Origin: Thecaphora thlaspeos
Taxonomy: Eukaryota; Basidiomycota; Ustilaginomycetes; Urocystidales; Glomosporiaceae
NCBI GenBank assembly: GCA_900291925.1
Contig: UWYS01000019.1
Coordinates: 535,404 to 599,403, forward strand
Direction of reading: 5' to 3'
DNA length: 64,000 nucleotides
In this document: positions 21,529-32,824 of the stretch, in pieces
Layout of the letters: every line of letters begins with the position of its first letter
Numbering within the stretch: position 1 is the first letter of the stretch
Program-made: the position numbers and the translations under genes
Notes under the pieces: model-generated
Databases searched by the model: none
What the model saw: only the letters and a program-made list of their open reading frames with translations
Told to the model about the DNA's origin: nothing

Positions 21529-23540
21529 CTAGGCTGGAGGGTAGAAACCGGCATACAGCACGATGCTACAGGCATACCAGCCCGCCAACCATACCAGGGC
21601 CACGTTAACCGCGACGCGAGTGAGCCGGTCGCTGCCGCTCTGTTCCTTGTTGTGCTTCGCGCTCGACGATCCGTTCCGCGATGCAAGGACGAGCGAGGCC
21701 AGACTCCACCAAACGACGGGCATTCCCCCGGGTGTAGCGAAGCGGAGGGCAATCTGGACGTGGCTGGCAAAGAGTAGCGTCGCTGCGAGGACGGCAGTGA
21801 GGACAATATGCGGTACCATGCTCGAATGGGCCTTCAGGCTCAGCAGGGCTGGCGGTGTGTCGTCCCTCCCCTGTCCATGCCCCTTGTCGCCTTGCGTCTT
21901 GTTCGCGACCGTGGCTGCGCTTGAGGTTTGCGGCGGCACGACCGCGTTCACGCGTCGAAGGGAGGCCGGCACAATGCTAAGGGCAATCGTCGAGCGAGAA
22001 GAGTCTTTGACGAAGCTAGCGACGGCGTAGAGCGAGAGGAGCAGAACCGGAAAGGCCAGCGCAAAGTTGGGAAGCTGAGATACACTCCAGTAGCGGAACG
22101 GCCCGACGTCCCTGTGCAAGGTCGAGCAGCCGGCAGACGTGAGAGTCGCAGGGTAGATGGTGGATGATCGAACGTGCGAGGAGTGCAGCGGCAGAAAGTA
22201 AAGCGCAGGGGTGTGGAGAGATCAGCAGCCCGCCCGACATGAGCGGATGCGAAAGCGGTGCGGAGACCGGCGAGGAGAGCGTCAAGAGGCAGGCGTAGGC
22301 GAAAACAAATGGACGAGCAGGGACGACGATGACAGTCAGCACGTCGTAACTTTGTTTTGGCTCCTCGCTCCCACGCGTGCCATGGGGCTCACCAGTAGTG
22401 CTCCTGCACGAAGCTGTACACGCTCCTCGTTGCCGACCGGCACCACGGACGGATGGCTTCGATTGAAGATGGCGACGAAGACGGAGACGAAGACGACGAG
22501 GTCTGGACGCAAAAGCGCTGAAAGGCCCATACCTGCGACACGACGAGTGGCGAGACAGAGAGGGCGACGAGCAGGGCGGCCTCGGCGAGCGTCGTGAGAG
22601 CGTCGAGCGCCCCATCGTCCTGATTCGAGAAGAAGAGGTCCCACACCAGGAAGCCGCCGAGCAGAAGGCCGTTTGCCCGAAACGCGGTCGCCACGGCAAA
22701 GCAGCAGGCCGCCCTCAGACGCCGGGCGAACGTGGTGCTCGTGGGCGTCATCTTTGCGCCGGCTTTGGGTCGATGGCGCGGAGCAAGGGCGAGCATTCCG
22801 AGCAGAGCAAAGAGGGAGAAGAAGGGCTCTGGCGTGGGTGCCGAGAGCGTGGTGCCGCCCGATGGACAGAGGAGCGAGAGGGCGGCCGAGAGCCAGGAGA
22901 GCTGGAGCGATGCGGTGTGCCTCCAGGTCAGACGGAAGAGGAGGAGGGGCGCTATACATGTGGCAAGGTTGGCGAGCAGCGTGGTAGATAGCAGAGCGCT
23001 GGCGGGGCTCCACTGGCCGGTGGGGGAGAAGAGGCGACCAGTCAGCCTCAGCAGGGCGACGATGGCGGGCTGAAAGGCGAGCATCTGCTCGTGCGTGTAT
23101 CCGCCAGGGAAAGCGAGGGAGGCGGGCGGCGATGGATCGAGCGAGGAGGAGATGACGTGGGAGGGCGCGGCGGCAGCGAGAAAGTAGAGGGTGTCCCAGC
23201 GCACAAAGGCCATCAGCCAGCGGAGGCCGCCAAAGGAGAGGCCATGCTCGTTGAGCGGGTCCAGAGTGAGGGCGAGAAGGTGGGGCGACGTGTCGAAGCC
23301 TTGCTGGAAAGCCGAGCAGAGGCAGAGGGCGGCCGTCGAGGCGAGCCGTACCTTGAGCGAGAGGTGCAGCAGGCGTCGCTGACACCGACGGAGCTCGGCT
23401 TGCTGCTCGTCATGCTCGCCTTGGTCGTCTTGCTCGTGTTGTCCGGCTTGCGGGTGTGGCGTTGCTGCGGGTGCTTGATCCTGTCTGGTTCCATTCTGGC
23501 GGACGTTGCGTGAGGCTGCGGCGACTGCGGCGGTGGCCAT
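21529..23540 (-). CDS. GPI18: GPI mannosyltransferase 2 (GPI18, PIG-V)
   Basis: ER enzyme adding the second mannose to the GPI anchor precursor, using Dol-P-Man. Exons 23540-22393 and 22111-21529 (intron GTGAGC...CAG, 281 nt) give 576 aa. Family motifs: FVRWDTLYFLA in the first luminal loop, GGYTHEQMLAFQP, APTPEPFFSLF, FRANGLLLGGF, and HYWDVGPFRYWSVSQLPNF created exactly across the splice junction. Many hydrophobic segments span the whole length. The start MATAAVAAASRN is followed by a hydrophilic Gln/Asp-rich head of about 50 residues not seen in short homologues. The gene is divergent from the ARF-like GTPase (394 bp) and convergent with the ferric reductase (122 bp). Confidence 0.93.
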
Positions 23541-23934
23541 GGTTACGAGGCCGTCTAGGTCAAGGGGCGGGCTGTCGGCTGAGCTGCTTGCTTGCTTGCT
23601 TGCTGAGTGCGCGCGGCTGCGGCGTGGCAAGAGGCGCGGGCAAGCGTAGGTGGTCTCGCCACGCCGCACCCACCACCTCACACGGCGCCCTGCCTCTGCG
23701 CCTGCCTCTGCCTCGACCCGCACGAAACGGGCGGCCAAAGTCGCGCCGATTTTCGAGGGCCCTTTTCTCGCCCGATCGCCCGAGCCACCCCAGCACAAGG
23801 CCCGCCCATACATACGCCTTGCAACCCTTCTTCTTGCCGACCACCCTCACCGGCCCGCCACCCAGCTGGCACTCCGACCATCACCTCACACCAACCAAAC
23901 ACCCTTTTTCACCACCACCACCCCCACCCACACC
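23541..23934. promoter_or_regulatory. Divergent promoter between GPI18 and the ARF-like GTPase
   Basis: 394 bp shared upstream region. It has a CTTG/GCAAG repeat near 23586-23604 and a CA/CCA-rich leader before the GTPase ATG. No TATA box seen. Confidence 0.45.
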
Positions 23935-24738
23935 ATGGGCGTTGCATTCAGCTCGCTCTGGTCCGGCCTCTTTGGCTCAAAGGAGCTCAAGATCTGCATC
24001 CTCGGCCTCGACAATGCCGGAAAAACGACCCTCATGTACAAGATGACCATGGGCTCCGTCGTCAGCACAGCACCCACCGTCGGCTCAAACACCGGTATGC
24101 TCGGCCACAATCCCTCTTTTTAACGCAGCTACCCTCGTCCCAGGCCGCCGCCGCCCTCTACCCCGCTCACCGCTCACCTCTCTCTCTCTCTCTCTCTCTT
24201 CCTCTCTCCCTCTCTCTCTCTCCCTCCCCTCCCGCACGCCACATAGAAACCTTCGAGTACAAGAACCTCAAGTTCATGCTCTGGGACTTAGGCGGGCAGA
24301 CGTCGCTCCGAACCAGCTGGTCCAACTATCTCACCGCCAGCGACGCCGTCATCTTTGTCCTCGACAGCAACGACCGCGCCCGCGTCCAGCTCGCAAAGGA
24401 CGAGCTCCACCGCATCGCAGCAGACGATCAGATTGCAAAGGCACCCATCCTCGTATGGGCAAACAAGCAAGACATCAAGGGCAGCATGTCGCCCGCCGAA
24501 ATATCAGAGGCTCTCGCGCTCACCGCCTTCAGGGAGAGGACGTGGCAGATCTTTGGATGCTCGGCATTGACCGGCAAAGGGTGAGCAGCCCGCACCGCCG
24601 AGGCGCCGCCGCAACAACCATGGCGAGCTTGCTGACCATACTGTGCCCTTTCTCTTTTTCTCCTCTCGTCCATCGACGACCGACAGAATCACCGAGGGAC
24701 TCGACTGGCTCGCACATACGCTAGGCGCAAAGGGGTAA
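23935..24738 (+). CDS. ARF-like small GTPase (ARL5/ARL1 type)
   Basis: Membrane-trafficking GTPase, probably at the Golgi. Exons 23935-24094, 24247-24580 and 24687-24738 give 181 aa, the normal family length. Gly2 fits N-myristoylation. Nucleotide-binding motifs: GLDNAGKT (residues 24-31), PTVGSN switch I, WDLGGQ (66-71) with the catalytic Gln, and NKQD. The segments PTVGSN, LRTSWSNY, AEISEAL and CSALTGKG point to ARL5 more than ARL1, although ETFEYKNLKF and ITEGLDWL are ARL1-like, so the subfamily is left open. The stop TAA is embedded in a perfect splice donor (GGGTAAGT), which allows an alternative transcript that continues into the next gene (see findings). Intron 1 is a CT-rich microsatellite. 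Confidence 0.9.
24179..24230. repeat. (CT)n microsatellite in GTPase intron 1
   Basis: CT-rich tract filling the second half of the intron up to the acceptor region. Confidence 0.9.
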
Positions 24739-25746
24739 GTGTCGCCCGCACTCTCTCTCCTCCGCACATCCTCCTCACCCATCGAGGCCCTGCTCTGTCG
24801 GCAGGCCTCTCCGCCTTCGCAAATCATGAGTAGGGTGCCGATCCTCGTTACGCTCCATCGCACGGAATTGCAAGGGCATGTGCCGCCACCCTCCTGCTGG
24901 CTTCTTCTGGAGCTGTCCTCGATCTCTCTTGCGCACCCTCTCTCTTGCGCTCTACCTTCGTCTCCACCTGGGTCACCTCGCACACATCGCACGCGGACGC
25001 ACACGCACACGCCCACGCACGTTCTGGCATCCTGTCCTACCCCACACCTATACCTGGCGCACCTTCTGGCGGCGCTCTGCGCTTCGGACGGCAAGGCATA
25101 GAAGCACACGGGTCACGACCCGAGCCGCCCCGCAATGAACAATCGATCGATCAAAGCCAGCCCGCCATGCCCAGCCCTGCGACGATCTCGGTCCCATCGC
25201 TTCTCCGCAGCAATCAGGGCGGCCGGCCTGCGCGTGTGCGTGTGTGTGTGCGTGTGCGTGTGCGTGTTTGTGTGTGCGTGCGTGCGCGGGTGGCTCGAGG
25301 TGTGCATCCGCCGGCTGACACGCGAGAGAGCGAGACGAGAGAGGCTCAGGGCACAGAGGGCAGTCAATAGGGGCCCTGGCTCGCGAGTTCCCCGATAGAG
25401 GAGCGGTTGGACCTGCTCAGAGGCGGCCTCTGCCTACCTAGCTGATTCCTGGCCGGGTCTGCTTACGCCTCACTTCCTGCGTCTCCCGTCTGCCCTCCCG
25501 CCACCGGCCCACAGATTCAGCTACGAGACCCTCGTCTCGGGCGCGACCCCGAAAACATCCAGCGCAGACGGACCGTCCCGGTCAACCCCCTCCGCCTCGA
25601 CAGGCGCGGTCGCGTCGCTCTCGACGCCCACTCTGGCCGCCTCCTCTTCGCGATGCAGCAAAGAGACCGACGCAACAACTGCGGAAGACACGCCCAAACC
25701 ACACGAAAGACAGGCATACAACGCTACGGTCGAGTCGGAACTGTCT
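24739..25746. other. 1-kb stretch between the GTPase and TRM140
   Basis: Holds a GTGCGT microsatellite (25230-25288). From 25399 an open frame without ATG runs into TRM140; it is preceded at 25511-25514 by a good acceptor (CCCACAG). Ser/Thr/Ala-rich residues encoded from 25515 could be a real N-terminal extension of TRM140 reached by splicing; otherwise this is promoter. Confidence 0.5.
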
Positions 25747-26789
25747 ATGCTCCTCTCCACCAACTGTCGTACTGCGTCGTCCTTTGTCGTGGAGAAGACG
25801 TCGCGCGAAGCATCACGCAATTGGGACCGATTCTACAAGCTGCACGCGGACAAATTCTTCAAGGATCGACACTGGACCAGTCGGGAGTTTGGCGAACAGA
25901 CGACGTCGGCGATCAAGAAAGGTGGCGGGGACGATAGAGAGGACGAGGTTAGGTTCGTTGCTGGTGAGAAGGAGGGAGAGGGAGAGGAAGAGGGCGAGGA
26001 GAAGGTGTTGCTCGAGGTAGGATGCGGTGTGGGCAACATGCTGTATCCGCTTCTGGAGGCGGACGAGAGGCTAAAGGTTCACTGTTGTGACTTTTCACAG
26101 AGGGCCGTCGAGATGGTCAAAGTGCGTTGGACGATGTCGCCTCTTCTTCTGCTCGAGGTTTTGTCGCTCTTGGGGATCGTGCTTGCTGAATATGTTTGCC
26201 CCCTTGTTTCTCCTCTCCGTGTTGCGACGACCACCAGCTGCATCCCAAGTACGACTCGACGCGGGTCAACGCCTTCGTCTTCGACTTGGCGAGTGCGGAC
26301 CCACCGCTCTCCTCGTTCCTCTCTACGCCGAACACGACCAGCTGGCGACCGATCACGACGATCTCGATGATCTTTGTTCTCTCTGCGATCCCACCATCTC
26401 TTCACTGCTCGACGCTGCTCTCGATGGTGACTCTTTTACGTTCTCAACTCTCCCAGCTACCGCCCTCCACCACCACCTCCGGCGGTCGTACTGGACATCT
26501 GATCTTCCGAGACTACGCCCATGGCGATCTGAGCCAGGTTCGATACCACACGAAGAAAGATGCAGGGTGGGCGGAACCTTCGTTGCTATCGCACGACAAG
26601 GCTTGGTACAAGAGGGGAGATTCTACGTTCAACTACTTTTTCCAAAAAGAGGAACTCGAACGCTTGGCCAGAGAGGTTGGATTGAAGGGTGAGGTGGAGA
26701 TGTTGTACAGGACCGCTGTCAACAGGAAGAAGGGAGAGGGGAGAGAGAGGAGGTTCGTACAGGCTAAATGGACGGTGGAGCTCGAGTAA
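25747..26789 (+). CDS. TRM140: tRNA N3-methylcytidine methyltransferase (TRM140/METTL2-6 family)
   Basis: Predicted SAM-dependent enzyme that makes 3-methylcytidine at position 32 of tRNA. Exons 25747-26121 and 26238-26789 (intron GTGCGT...CAG, 116 nt) give 308 aa. Family motifs in order: NWDRFYKLHADKFFKDRHW, a low-complexity Glu/Gly insert, LLEVGCGVGNMLYPLLE (SAM binding), CDFSQRAVEMVK joined across the splice to LHPKYDSTRVNAFVFDL, IFVLSAIPPSLH, FRDYAHGDLSQVRY, WYKRGDSTFNYFF and the terminal VNRKK...RFVQAKW. All are typical of METTL2/METTL6. The 5' end is uncertain: ATG 25747 leaves 26 residues before the motif NWD, but the frame is open upstream to an acceptor at 25514, so an upstream coding exon is possible. 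Intron placement is supported by motif continuity. Confidence 0.88.
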
Positions 26790-27625
26790 GCGAGCGAGAG
26801 GCCAACGAGAGGAGAGCGGGTGGTATGAAGGCAAGAATCGATGGACCGGATCACAATCTTGAATGTTGCTTGTTCAGACACACTTGCTTGCTGGTTTCTC
26901 TCCGGTCGTGTATCGGTCGCAGGCTTGAGCCATCGTTGGGTAACCTTTCGAGACCGATCGGGACCGAACCCCGGATCATGGCTTGTGGCTTGGGTTGGCC
27001 GGGCGAGTCATCGCAGCAGCCCGGAGCCGGCAGGCCCCCCTGTAGATTAGACTTACTCGCGCGCCTCGGCCCTTTTGAATGGACATCAATCATCTCAGCC
27101 ACAGAGGGTCCGGGGCGCGTTCACGTGGAGTTGGGAAGGGGAGGGGGCCACTTGGTACATAGCGTAGAGGGACGCCAGCCGATACGTACGAAACGACGCT
27201 GCAGTCCAGCTCAGGCAAGTTTACGGCGGTTCCGCCAGCGTGCAACGGCGTCTCTCGCCCGAGCAGCTTGGACCATTTGGACCGTCGCAACGCCCACATC
27301 ATCACCACCACCACCACCGACACTGTGGCTTTTTCCAGCCCGCCTCTCACTTGGCCCTCCTTCGGCACCTGGCACCGCGCAGACGTCCGCAACCCCACTC
27401 CTCCCCCCTCGCCCCCATCCTTCCATCCAGTCTCTCATTCTCTCGACGTCTCCGTCTCCCCCCCCCCCCCCTTCTTATTACAGGCCGCCTTCTGGGGCAA
27501 GGTATCCCTCCGCTGGTGGCGCTCGTTGCCTATGCTTGTCGCAGCATCTCCACCTTGACACTCCGGCCCTAGCCCACCGACGTACTCGCATCCACCCTCA
27601 TCTCAGCCCTGACTGATCGTTTGCC
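26790..27625. promoter_or_regulatory. Upstream region of the first NTPase-REase gene
   Basis: 836 bp without credible coding sequence. Contains a C14 run (27458-27471) and, at 27072-27104, one copy of a short imperfect direct repeat whose partner lies just past the other end of the gene (30997-31036). Confidence 0.45.
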
Positions 27626-30600
27626 ATGGGCTCGCACACCTCGCCCGCCGCGTCCCCGACAAGCTCGCCGAATCGCCGCCGCGTCGATAGCCCCACACAG
27701 GCTGAGAAACTCAACCACGTCCGCACTCTGCTGCAGCTTCTCCGCGAAAGAGATTCCTCTACTCAGCTCAACCTCCTCTCTACGTATGGCCGACTAGCCT
27801 TCGACCATCAACCGTCTAATGCTCTCGTGACGCCACTTCACTGGCACTTTGGCGAGATTGTTGCAGCTTGCCGTCAGCTTCGCGGCACGCCAGCGCTGCC
27901 GAGCTGGCTTGAGACCCGCCTCACGACGCTCGCCGGTGATGACGCTCCCATCCTTCCTCCCAATGAGCTCTGGGAGCTCGCTCAGTGCTTCTATGCCGCA
28001 ATCGATAGCTTCAGCGAGGCCTCTTTTGTCCTCCATCTCTTTCTCCTTGGCTTCCAGTACGAAAACCACGCACGGCGCAACTGGGACGACGAGCACTACA
28101 CCGCCATTTCCGATGCTTTCCTCGACCGTCCTATTCTTCACAACGCGCATCTCAACCTCGTCGACGCCGTCGCCCTGTGCTACGAGCAGGCCTACTGCAA
28201 CAACGTTGGCGACGCCAAAGCGTATGGTCGTATCGTTCATCTGATACAGTCTAGCGGGACGGGCAAAAGCAAGCTCGTGCACGAGCTCTGCAAAGCCCTC
28301 CCTGGCCTCACTGTGTGTATGCGCGAGCCGGGATCCCATGGCCAGCACGGCTTCCCTTTTGGCGACGACGACTTCACCAGGTATTGCACCCTTGAGCGCA
28401 ACGATCTGTTTGACCGTCAGACCGCCGCCACCGCCCTCCTGGCAACGCTGCTGCACGCACTCGCAGTGGGCGGAACACCGGAACAAGCACCGAACCAGGC
28501 TCAATCCAGCCGCAGCAGCAGCAGCAGCAACAGCACCACCACCCACTTCTGGCGACAATGGGCGGTCTCGAAGGAGCCCGTCAACGCTGTGCGCTCCTCG
28601 TTCTTCCACGACGTCGCCACTACCGCCCTGGAACTCGTCGAGGAGGGTAGAAAAAGCGGCTTGCTGCAAAGCCTCCAGGCCACGCACAAGACGCTTAGGG
28701 GATTTGCCGAGGCCCTGAGCGTCGCGTGGTGTAGCGACGCCGCTGCAGCGCTTGCCGACAGAATCGAAGATGCTTGCTGCCGCCCTCCGACGGGGCTGCA
28801 CCCGGACACGGCCGCCTACCTTGCCGAGACGCCGACGTTCTTTCTCGCGCTCGACGAGGTCTCTTACCTCGAGCGTGGAGGCGGTCTCCAGCTAATGGAC
28901 CTTCGGCGCGCAGCCTTCTCTCTCTCTCTAACACAGAGAAGGCTTAGGCTGTGGTGTCTGTTGACGGACACCTTTTCCGGGATCTCGGAGCTTTCTGAGC
29001 CGGTGGTGAGCTCTGAACGCCTCGAGACTCTTCCTCCCTTGCCGCCCTACGTCGATCTTCCCATGGACGTCAACGTCGACGAGGAGCTCTCCATGCTCAC
29101 CTGCACGCCGAAGGACGTCCTCAAAGTCAGCGCTTTGCAAAAGTACGGACGACCAGTGAGCTTAGCCATCCATCCACTTGCTGCATTCCGATGTCGCTCA
29201 ATCATCTACTGACCACTCCTTAAACCCGCTGCCTCTCCGCGCTTTTTACTACTGCTCAGTTGTGGGCTGCAGGTGTTGCACCGAGCGAAGCGTTGCACTT
29301 TGCGGGACGTAAGCTCTTCGGTTCCAAGTACTTCCATCCTGGGAAGCTTGACCACGTTGTTGCTGCCTTCTCGTCACGCGTGTGGCTGGACCTCGTCTGT
29401 CACACAGATCGCGCTGCGCCTCACCTGCCGCGCAAACGCAAGCACGACGACGAAACGCTGGTCCTCAAGCTGGCGACGGAGGGCATTCGACGCCACCTCC
29501 GGCTCTTCACAGGTCTTACGGATCATGGGTCGATCGAAACGACAACCATCAGCGAGCCCGTCCTTTCCTTGGCCGCTGGCTCGAGCCTGATGCAAGGGGA
29601 GAGCTACGCACAAGCATTTGACGCTCTGTTCTCTGAACTCGTCTCGACGGGCAAGCTCGTTCACCGTGGACAAACAGGAGAGTTCTTGGCTCGTATTGTG
29701 CTTATCGTTGCACGCGACTACTACGTGGCCGGCAATATTGACATCGGCAGCGTCAGCAGCGGCAGCGGTAGCCAGGGCAACACCACGGTTCCGCAGGCAC
29801 CGATCTTCCCGGCCGCCGGTTTCTTTCGAGCGCTGCTTGGGCCTCGATTTGGTCTTATCACGGACGTCGAAGTTCACCACTTTGCTAAGCTCCTTGAAGG
29901 GAGTTTCATGGCGTTCACCCACTTTATACCTCTTCAAGATTGTTCCGAGACGATCACCACGTGAGTAGAAATGCCTGGAACTAAGCAGAAGCATCTTGCT
30001 AGCAACTTTTTGCTGTGGTACGATCACCCACACCTTTGCGCCCCAATCTGTTTCCGCTTGCAGAGAGGCTCTCGAGCGCGCGTGGCGACGGACAGCTGCG
30101 TTCCAGTGTGCGCACGGCCAGCGCGGTATCGACCTCATCCTGCCCGTGTATCGCGGCGATCCGGATCGACCAATGGACAGGGGACAATTCTCGTATTTGG
30201 GCATCCAAGTCAAACTGCGGGACTCCGTTACCCTACCAAAGCACAAGGTGCGGGCAAGGTCGGCTCAAAGCGACGCTTTGGTAGCGGCGTCGCGGATGGA
30301 GGAGGTGATTGAGGGAGTGGACTGCGACGTCTGGGGCCCGCGTGTCATCGATCTGCAAGCCGGACAGCACCGACCGATGACGATCATCATGGACCTGGGC
30401 ATCGAGACTCCTTCCTTGGCGAGGAGCAAGTTTTACGCTTTGGTACCGGTCCACAAGCCTCCTAAGGAGCTTGTGGAACTTTTCAACGACGGGGACGACA
30501 CTAGCGATGCCTCGGAACCGAGCCAGCGCGTATCTCAAGCCGTACAATCATGGATGCAAGTTCACCAAAAGGCGGACGCAGCAGCGGCCGTCCTGCACGT

Positions 30601-30772
30601 TCGAGGTTGCGATGGGTCAAGCTATCCAGCGCTCAAGAAGATTCCCAACGCCGAAGGATGGATCAAGGAGCTGGCAACCTTGAACGTTGACGTCGAGAGG
30701 AAGAAGCCGATCTACCACTGTCTGGAGTTTTACGAAAAGTGTCGAGACACGTGGACCTACAGCATGTCGTGA
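27626..30772 (+). CDS. NTPase-REase protein of Crinkler (CR) effector type, copy 1
   Basis: Large P-loop NTPase joined to a PD-(D/E)XK-type nuclease domain. Exons 27626-29155, 29260-29960 and 30064-30772 (introns 104 and 103 nt) give 979 aa, all phases consistent. Walker A is IQSSGTGKSKL (about residues 207-217) and a Walker B-like LALDEVSYL lies near 406-414. YGRPLWAAG crosses the first splice; GEFLARIVLIVARD and MAFTHFIPLQD follow. The nuclease-like end has GIDLILPV (Asp about 767) then FSYLGIQVKLRD (Gln-x-Lys about 792-794), the D...(E/Q)xK pattern. Known family: NTPase-REase proteins that Zhang, Burroughs and Aravind grouped with Crinkler/CR effectors, abundant in basidiomycetes. No signal peptide is visible. 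The second copy is at 55950-59215. Role in this organism (effector, genome conflict or self-defence) is inference only. Confidence 0.75.
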
Positions 30773-32824
30773 TCAAGAAGGGATGGGAGGAAAGTCTGGA
30801 ATCGACGAGCGATGGTCGCGGCCCGCAAGGTCGCCAGGGAGGGCGGGCGAGAGAGAGGGCAGCGGCGACGGGCAAGAGAGAGGGCGAGGGCGATAGCAGG
30901 CGTGCGAGAACAGAGATGGAGAGCAGAAAAGGCAAAACAAACCCCATCGCAGGGCGGCGCAACGGTCGATGGTCTATAGTGAGCGTTCTCTCGACGCTTT
31001 TGAAAGGACATCATTCGACCATCTCACCGGCCACAGCGCCAGACAAGGCGGTGGGCGTGCATGGGAAGAGGCAAGCTGAGGCCTTCCGCCGCCTCGCTCG
31101 CTGACGCCGTGCACTGCCTTGGCTCGCGGCTCCCCACACGTCAGCTGCAGCGTTTGGCCTCCAGGCGCACAGGCCTTACAACCATTGTGATCCGACGTTG
31201 AAGACAACGTTGCCTGCTTATGGCAAAATCTCGCTCGTCCATCCTCGCTTGCTTGCCACCAAGTCCAGCCCCGCAATCGAAAGGTGTGCTGTCGAGCGAC
31301 GAGGAAAAGTCAAGATTGATGATGGAGCGGAGGCAGGAGAGGCCGGGTGCGGATGTGGCGGAAAACTCAGCTGCTGACTCGGAGCCGAGCCAGCCGCGCC
31401 AGCAACGCGACAATAAGCTGTGCGCGGCTTGGACATGTCTCTCAAGACAGAAGCAAACACTAACTTAGGCTTGGCTTGTGAAAAGACGCCGCAAGGCAAA
31501 CGAGAGCAGAGCGTAGCTTTACAGTAGTTAAGCCTTGTTGGGTACAGTTCTTGGAGAGAATCGCAAAGCCCAGGAAGCGGCATCAAAATCTTACGATTTG
31601 TCCCCTTTCCCCTGCTACTCAAGAGCACCATCTCCGGCCTGGTCGCCAGGCAGAGCTCTGGCTCCTAGCGCTCGGCCTTCTCCACCAGACCTCCCTCTGC
31701 ATATGTACAGACAATACTTGGTACATACAAGCAAGGCAGCCAAGCAACACACAGTACTGTACAGGTATATAAGTAGCAGTGCAGTGCTATGTGACTATGT
31801 CACGACGTCGGAGTAAGGGGGAGCGGCCTGTGTTGCGATCGCCGTCGACCAGCGGAAGGCGGCAGCGTGGACGGGGGCGGAACGTGTTTCTTTGGATCTC
31901 TTCTTTCAACGGCAAACGGCAGACGGCAAACGCACCAGGCCAGAAGTCGACGGCAAGCAGCCAGGCGAGCGGGTGTGCGGCGCGAGGCAGATCACTGCGC
32001 CCTGGGCTCTACAGCAGTCTGAGTGGCAGCGCAGCGTTCCCCCGCCAGCGCACTCCTCGGCAAACACTGACCAATCCTGAATGGCCTGCCACAGCCGCTG
32101 CAGCGATAGGCGAGCCTCACCAAGCAAGTCCTCGCAGCAAAGCAGGGGCGACACGCACACAGCCCTCCTCTAGCTAGCCGCCCGCCCGCCCTTCTTCGCC
32201 CATCGTATAAGAAGGTTGTTTTTCCCTTGCCGCCATCCCCTCCTCCCCCTTCCCCCACCACAAACGATACATCTTGCCATCCCGTCATCCTCGCTCTCAT
32301 CTAGATAGAGCCTCGTTGCACATCTTTCACCTTACAACACCCCCCCAAGCGCCTCCCACACACACATCGCAAGACTCAGTCTCATCCACTGACTTGCCGC
32401 ACTTCGTTGCCCAACATTTACTCCAACCAGCTCTGCTCATCGCGTAAGTGTCTCGCACGCCGCAGCTGCATCTTCTTTCCACTCACATGATTAGCGGGAG
32501 AGAGATGACGGAAGGCTGGAAGCGCTGCCATGGTCGGGCAGCCGGAAGGACGACGATATGCCTTCTGCCCACCCCCCCTCGCCTCTCGTCGAGCTCAGCC
32601 CGCTCACCGCCTTCCGACCTCGCTCGTTTTCCCTCCCGCCCCCCTGCTTTGCCGCCCCGCAGACAACCGACACCGGGGCAACAAGCACTCGAGCCCCGCG
32701 CCCATATCCTGCAAGTAAATCGAGCAAGCCCAAGACGCCCTTGATTTACTTTTAACCTACAAACCCTCAACCAACCCAACTCCACCCTCCACCCACCAAC
32801 CACCCACCATACCCCTCCGTAACC
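30773..32824. other. 2-kb gene-free stretch upstream of INO1
   Basis: No convincing coding sequence. It contains the second copy of the short direct repeat (30997-31036), a GTATATAAG motif at 31765-31773, a TATAAG motif near 32206, and a strong splice donor (GCGTAAGT) near 32440 that suggests an intron in the INO1 5' leader, with several CAG acceptors before the ATG. Confidence 0.5.
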
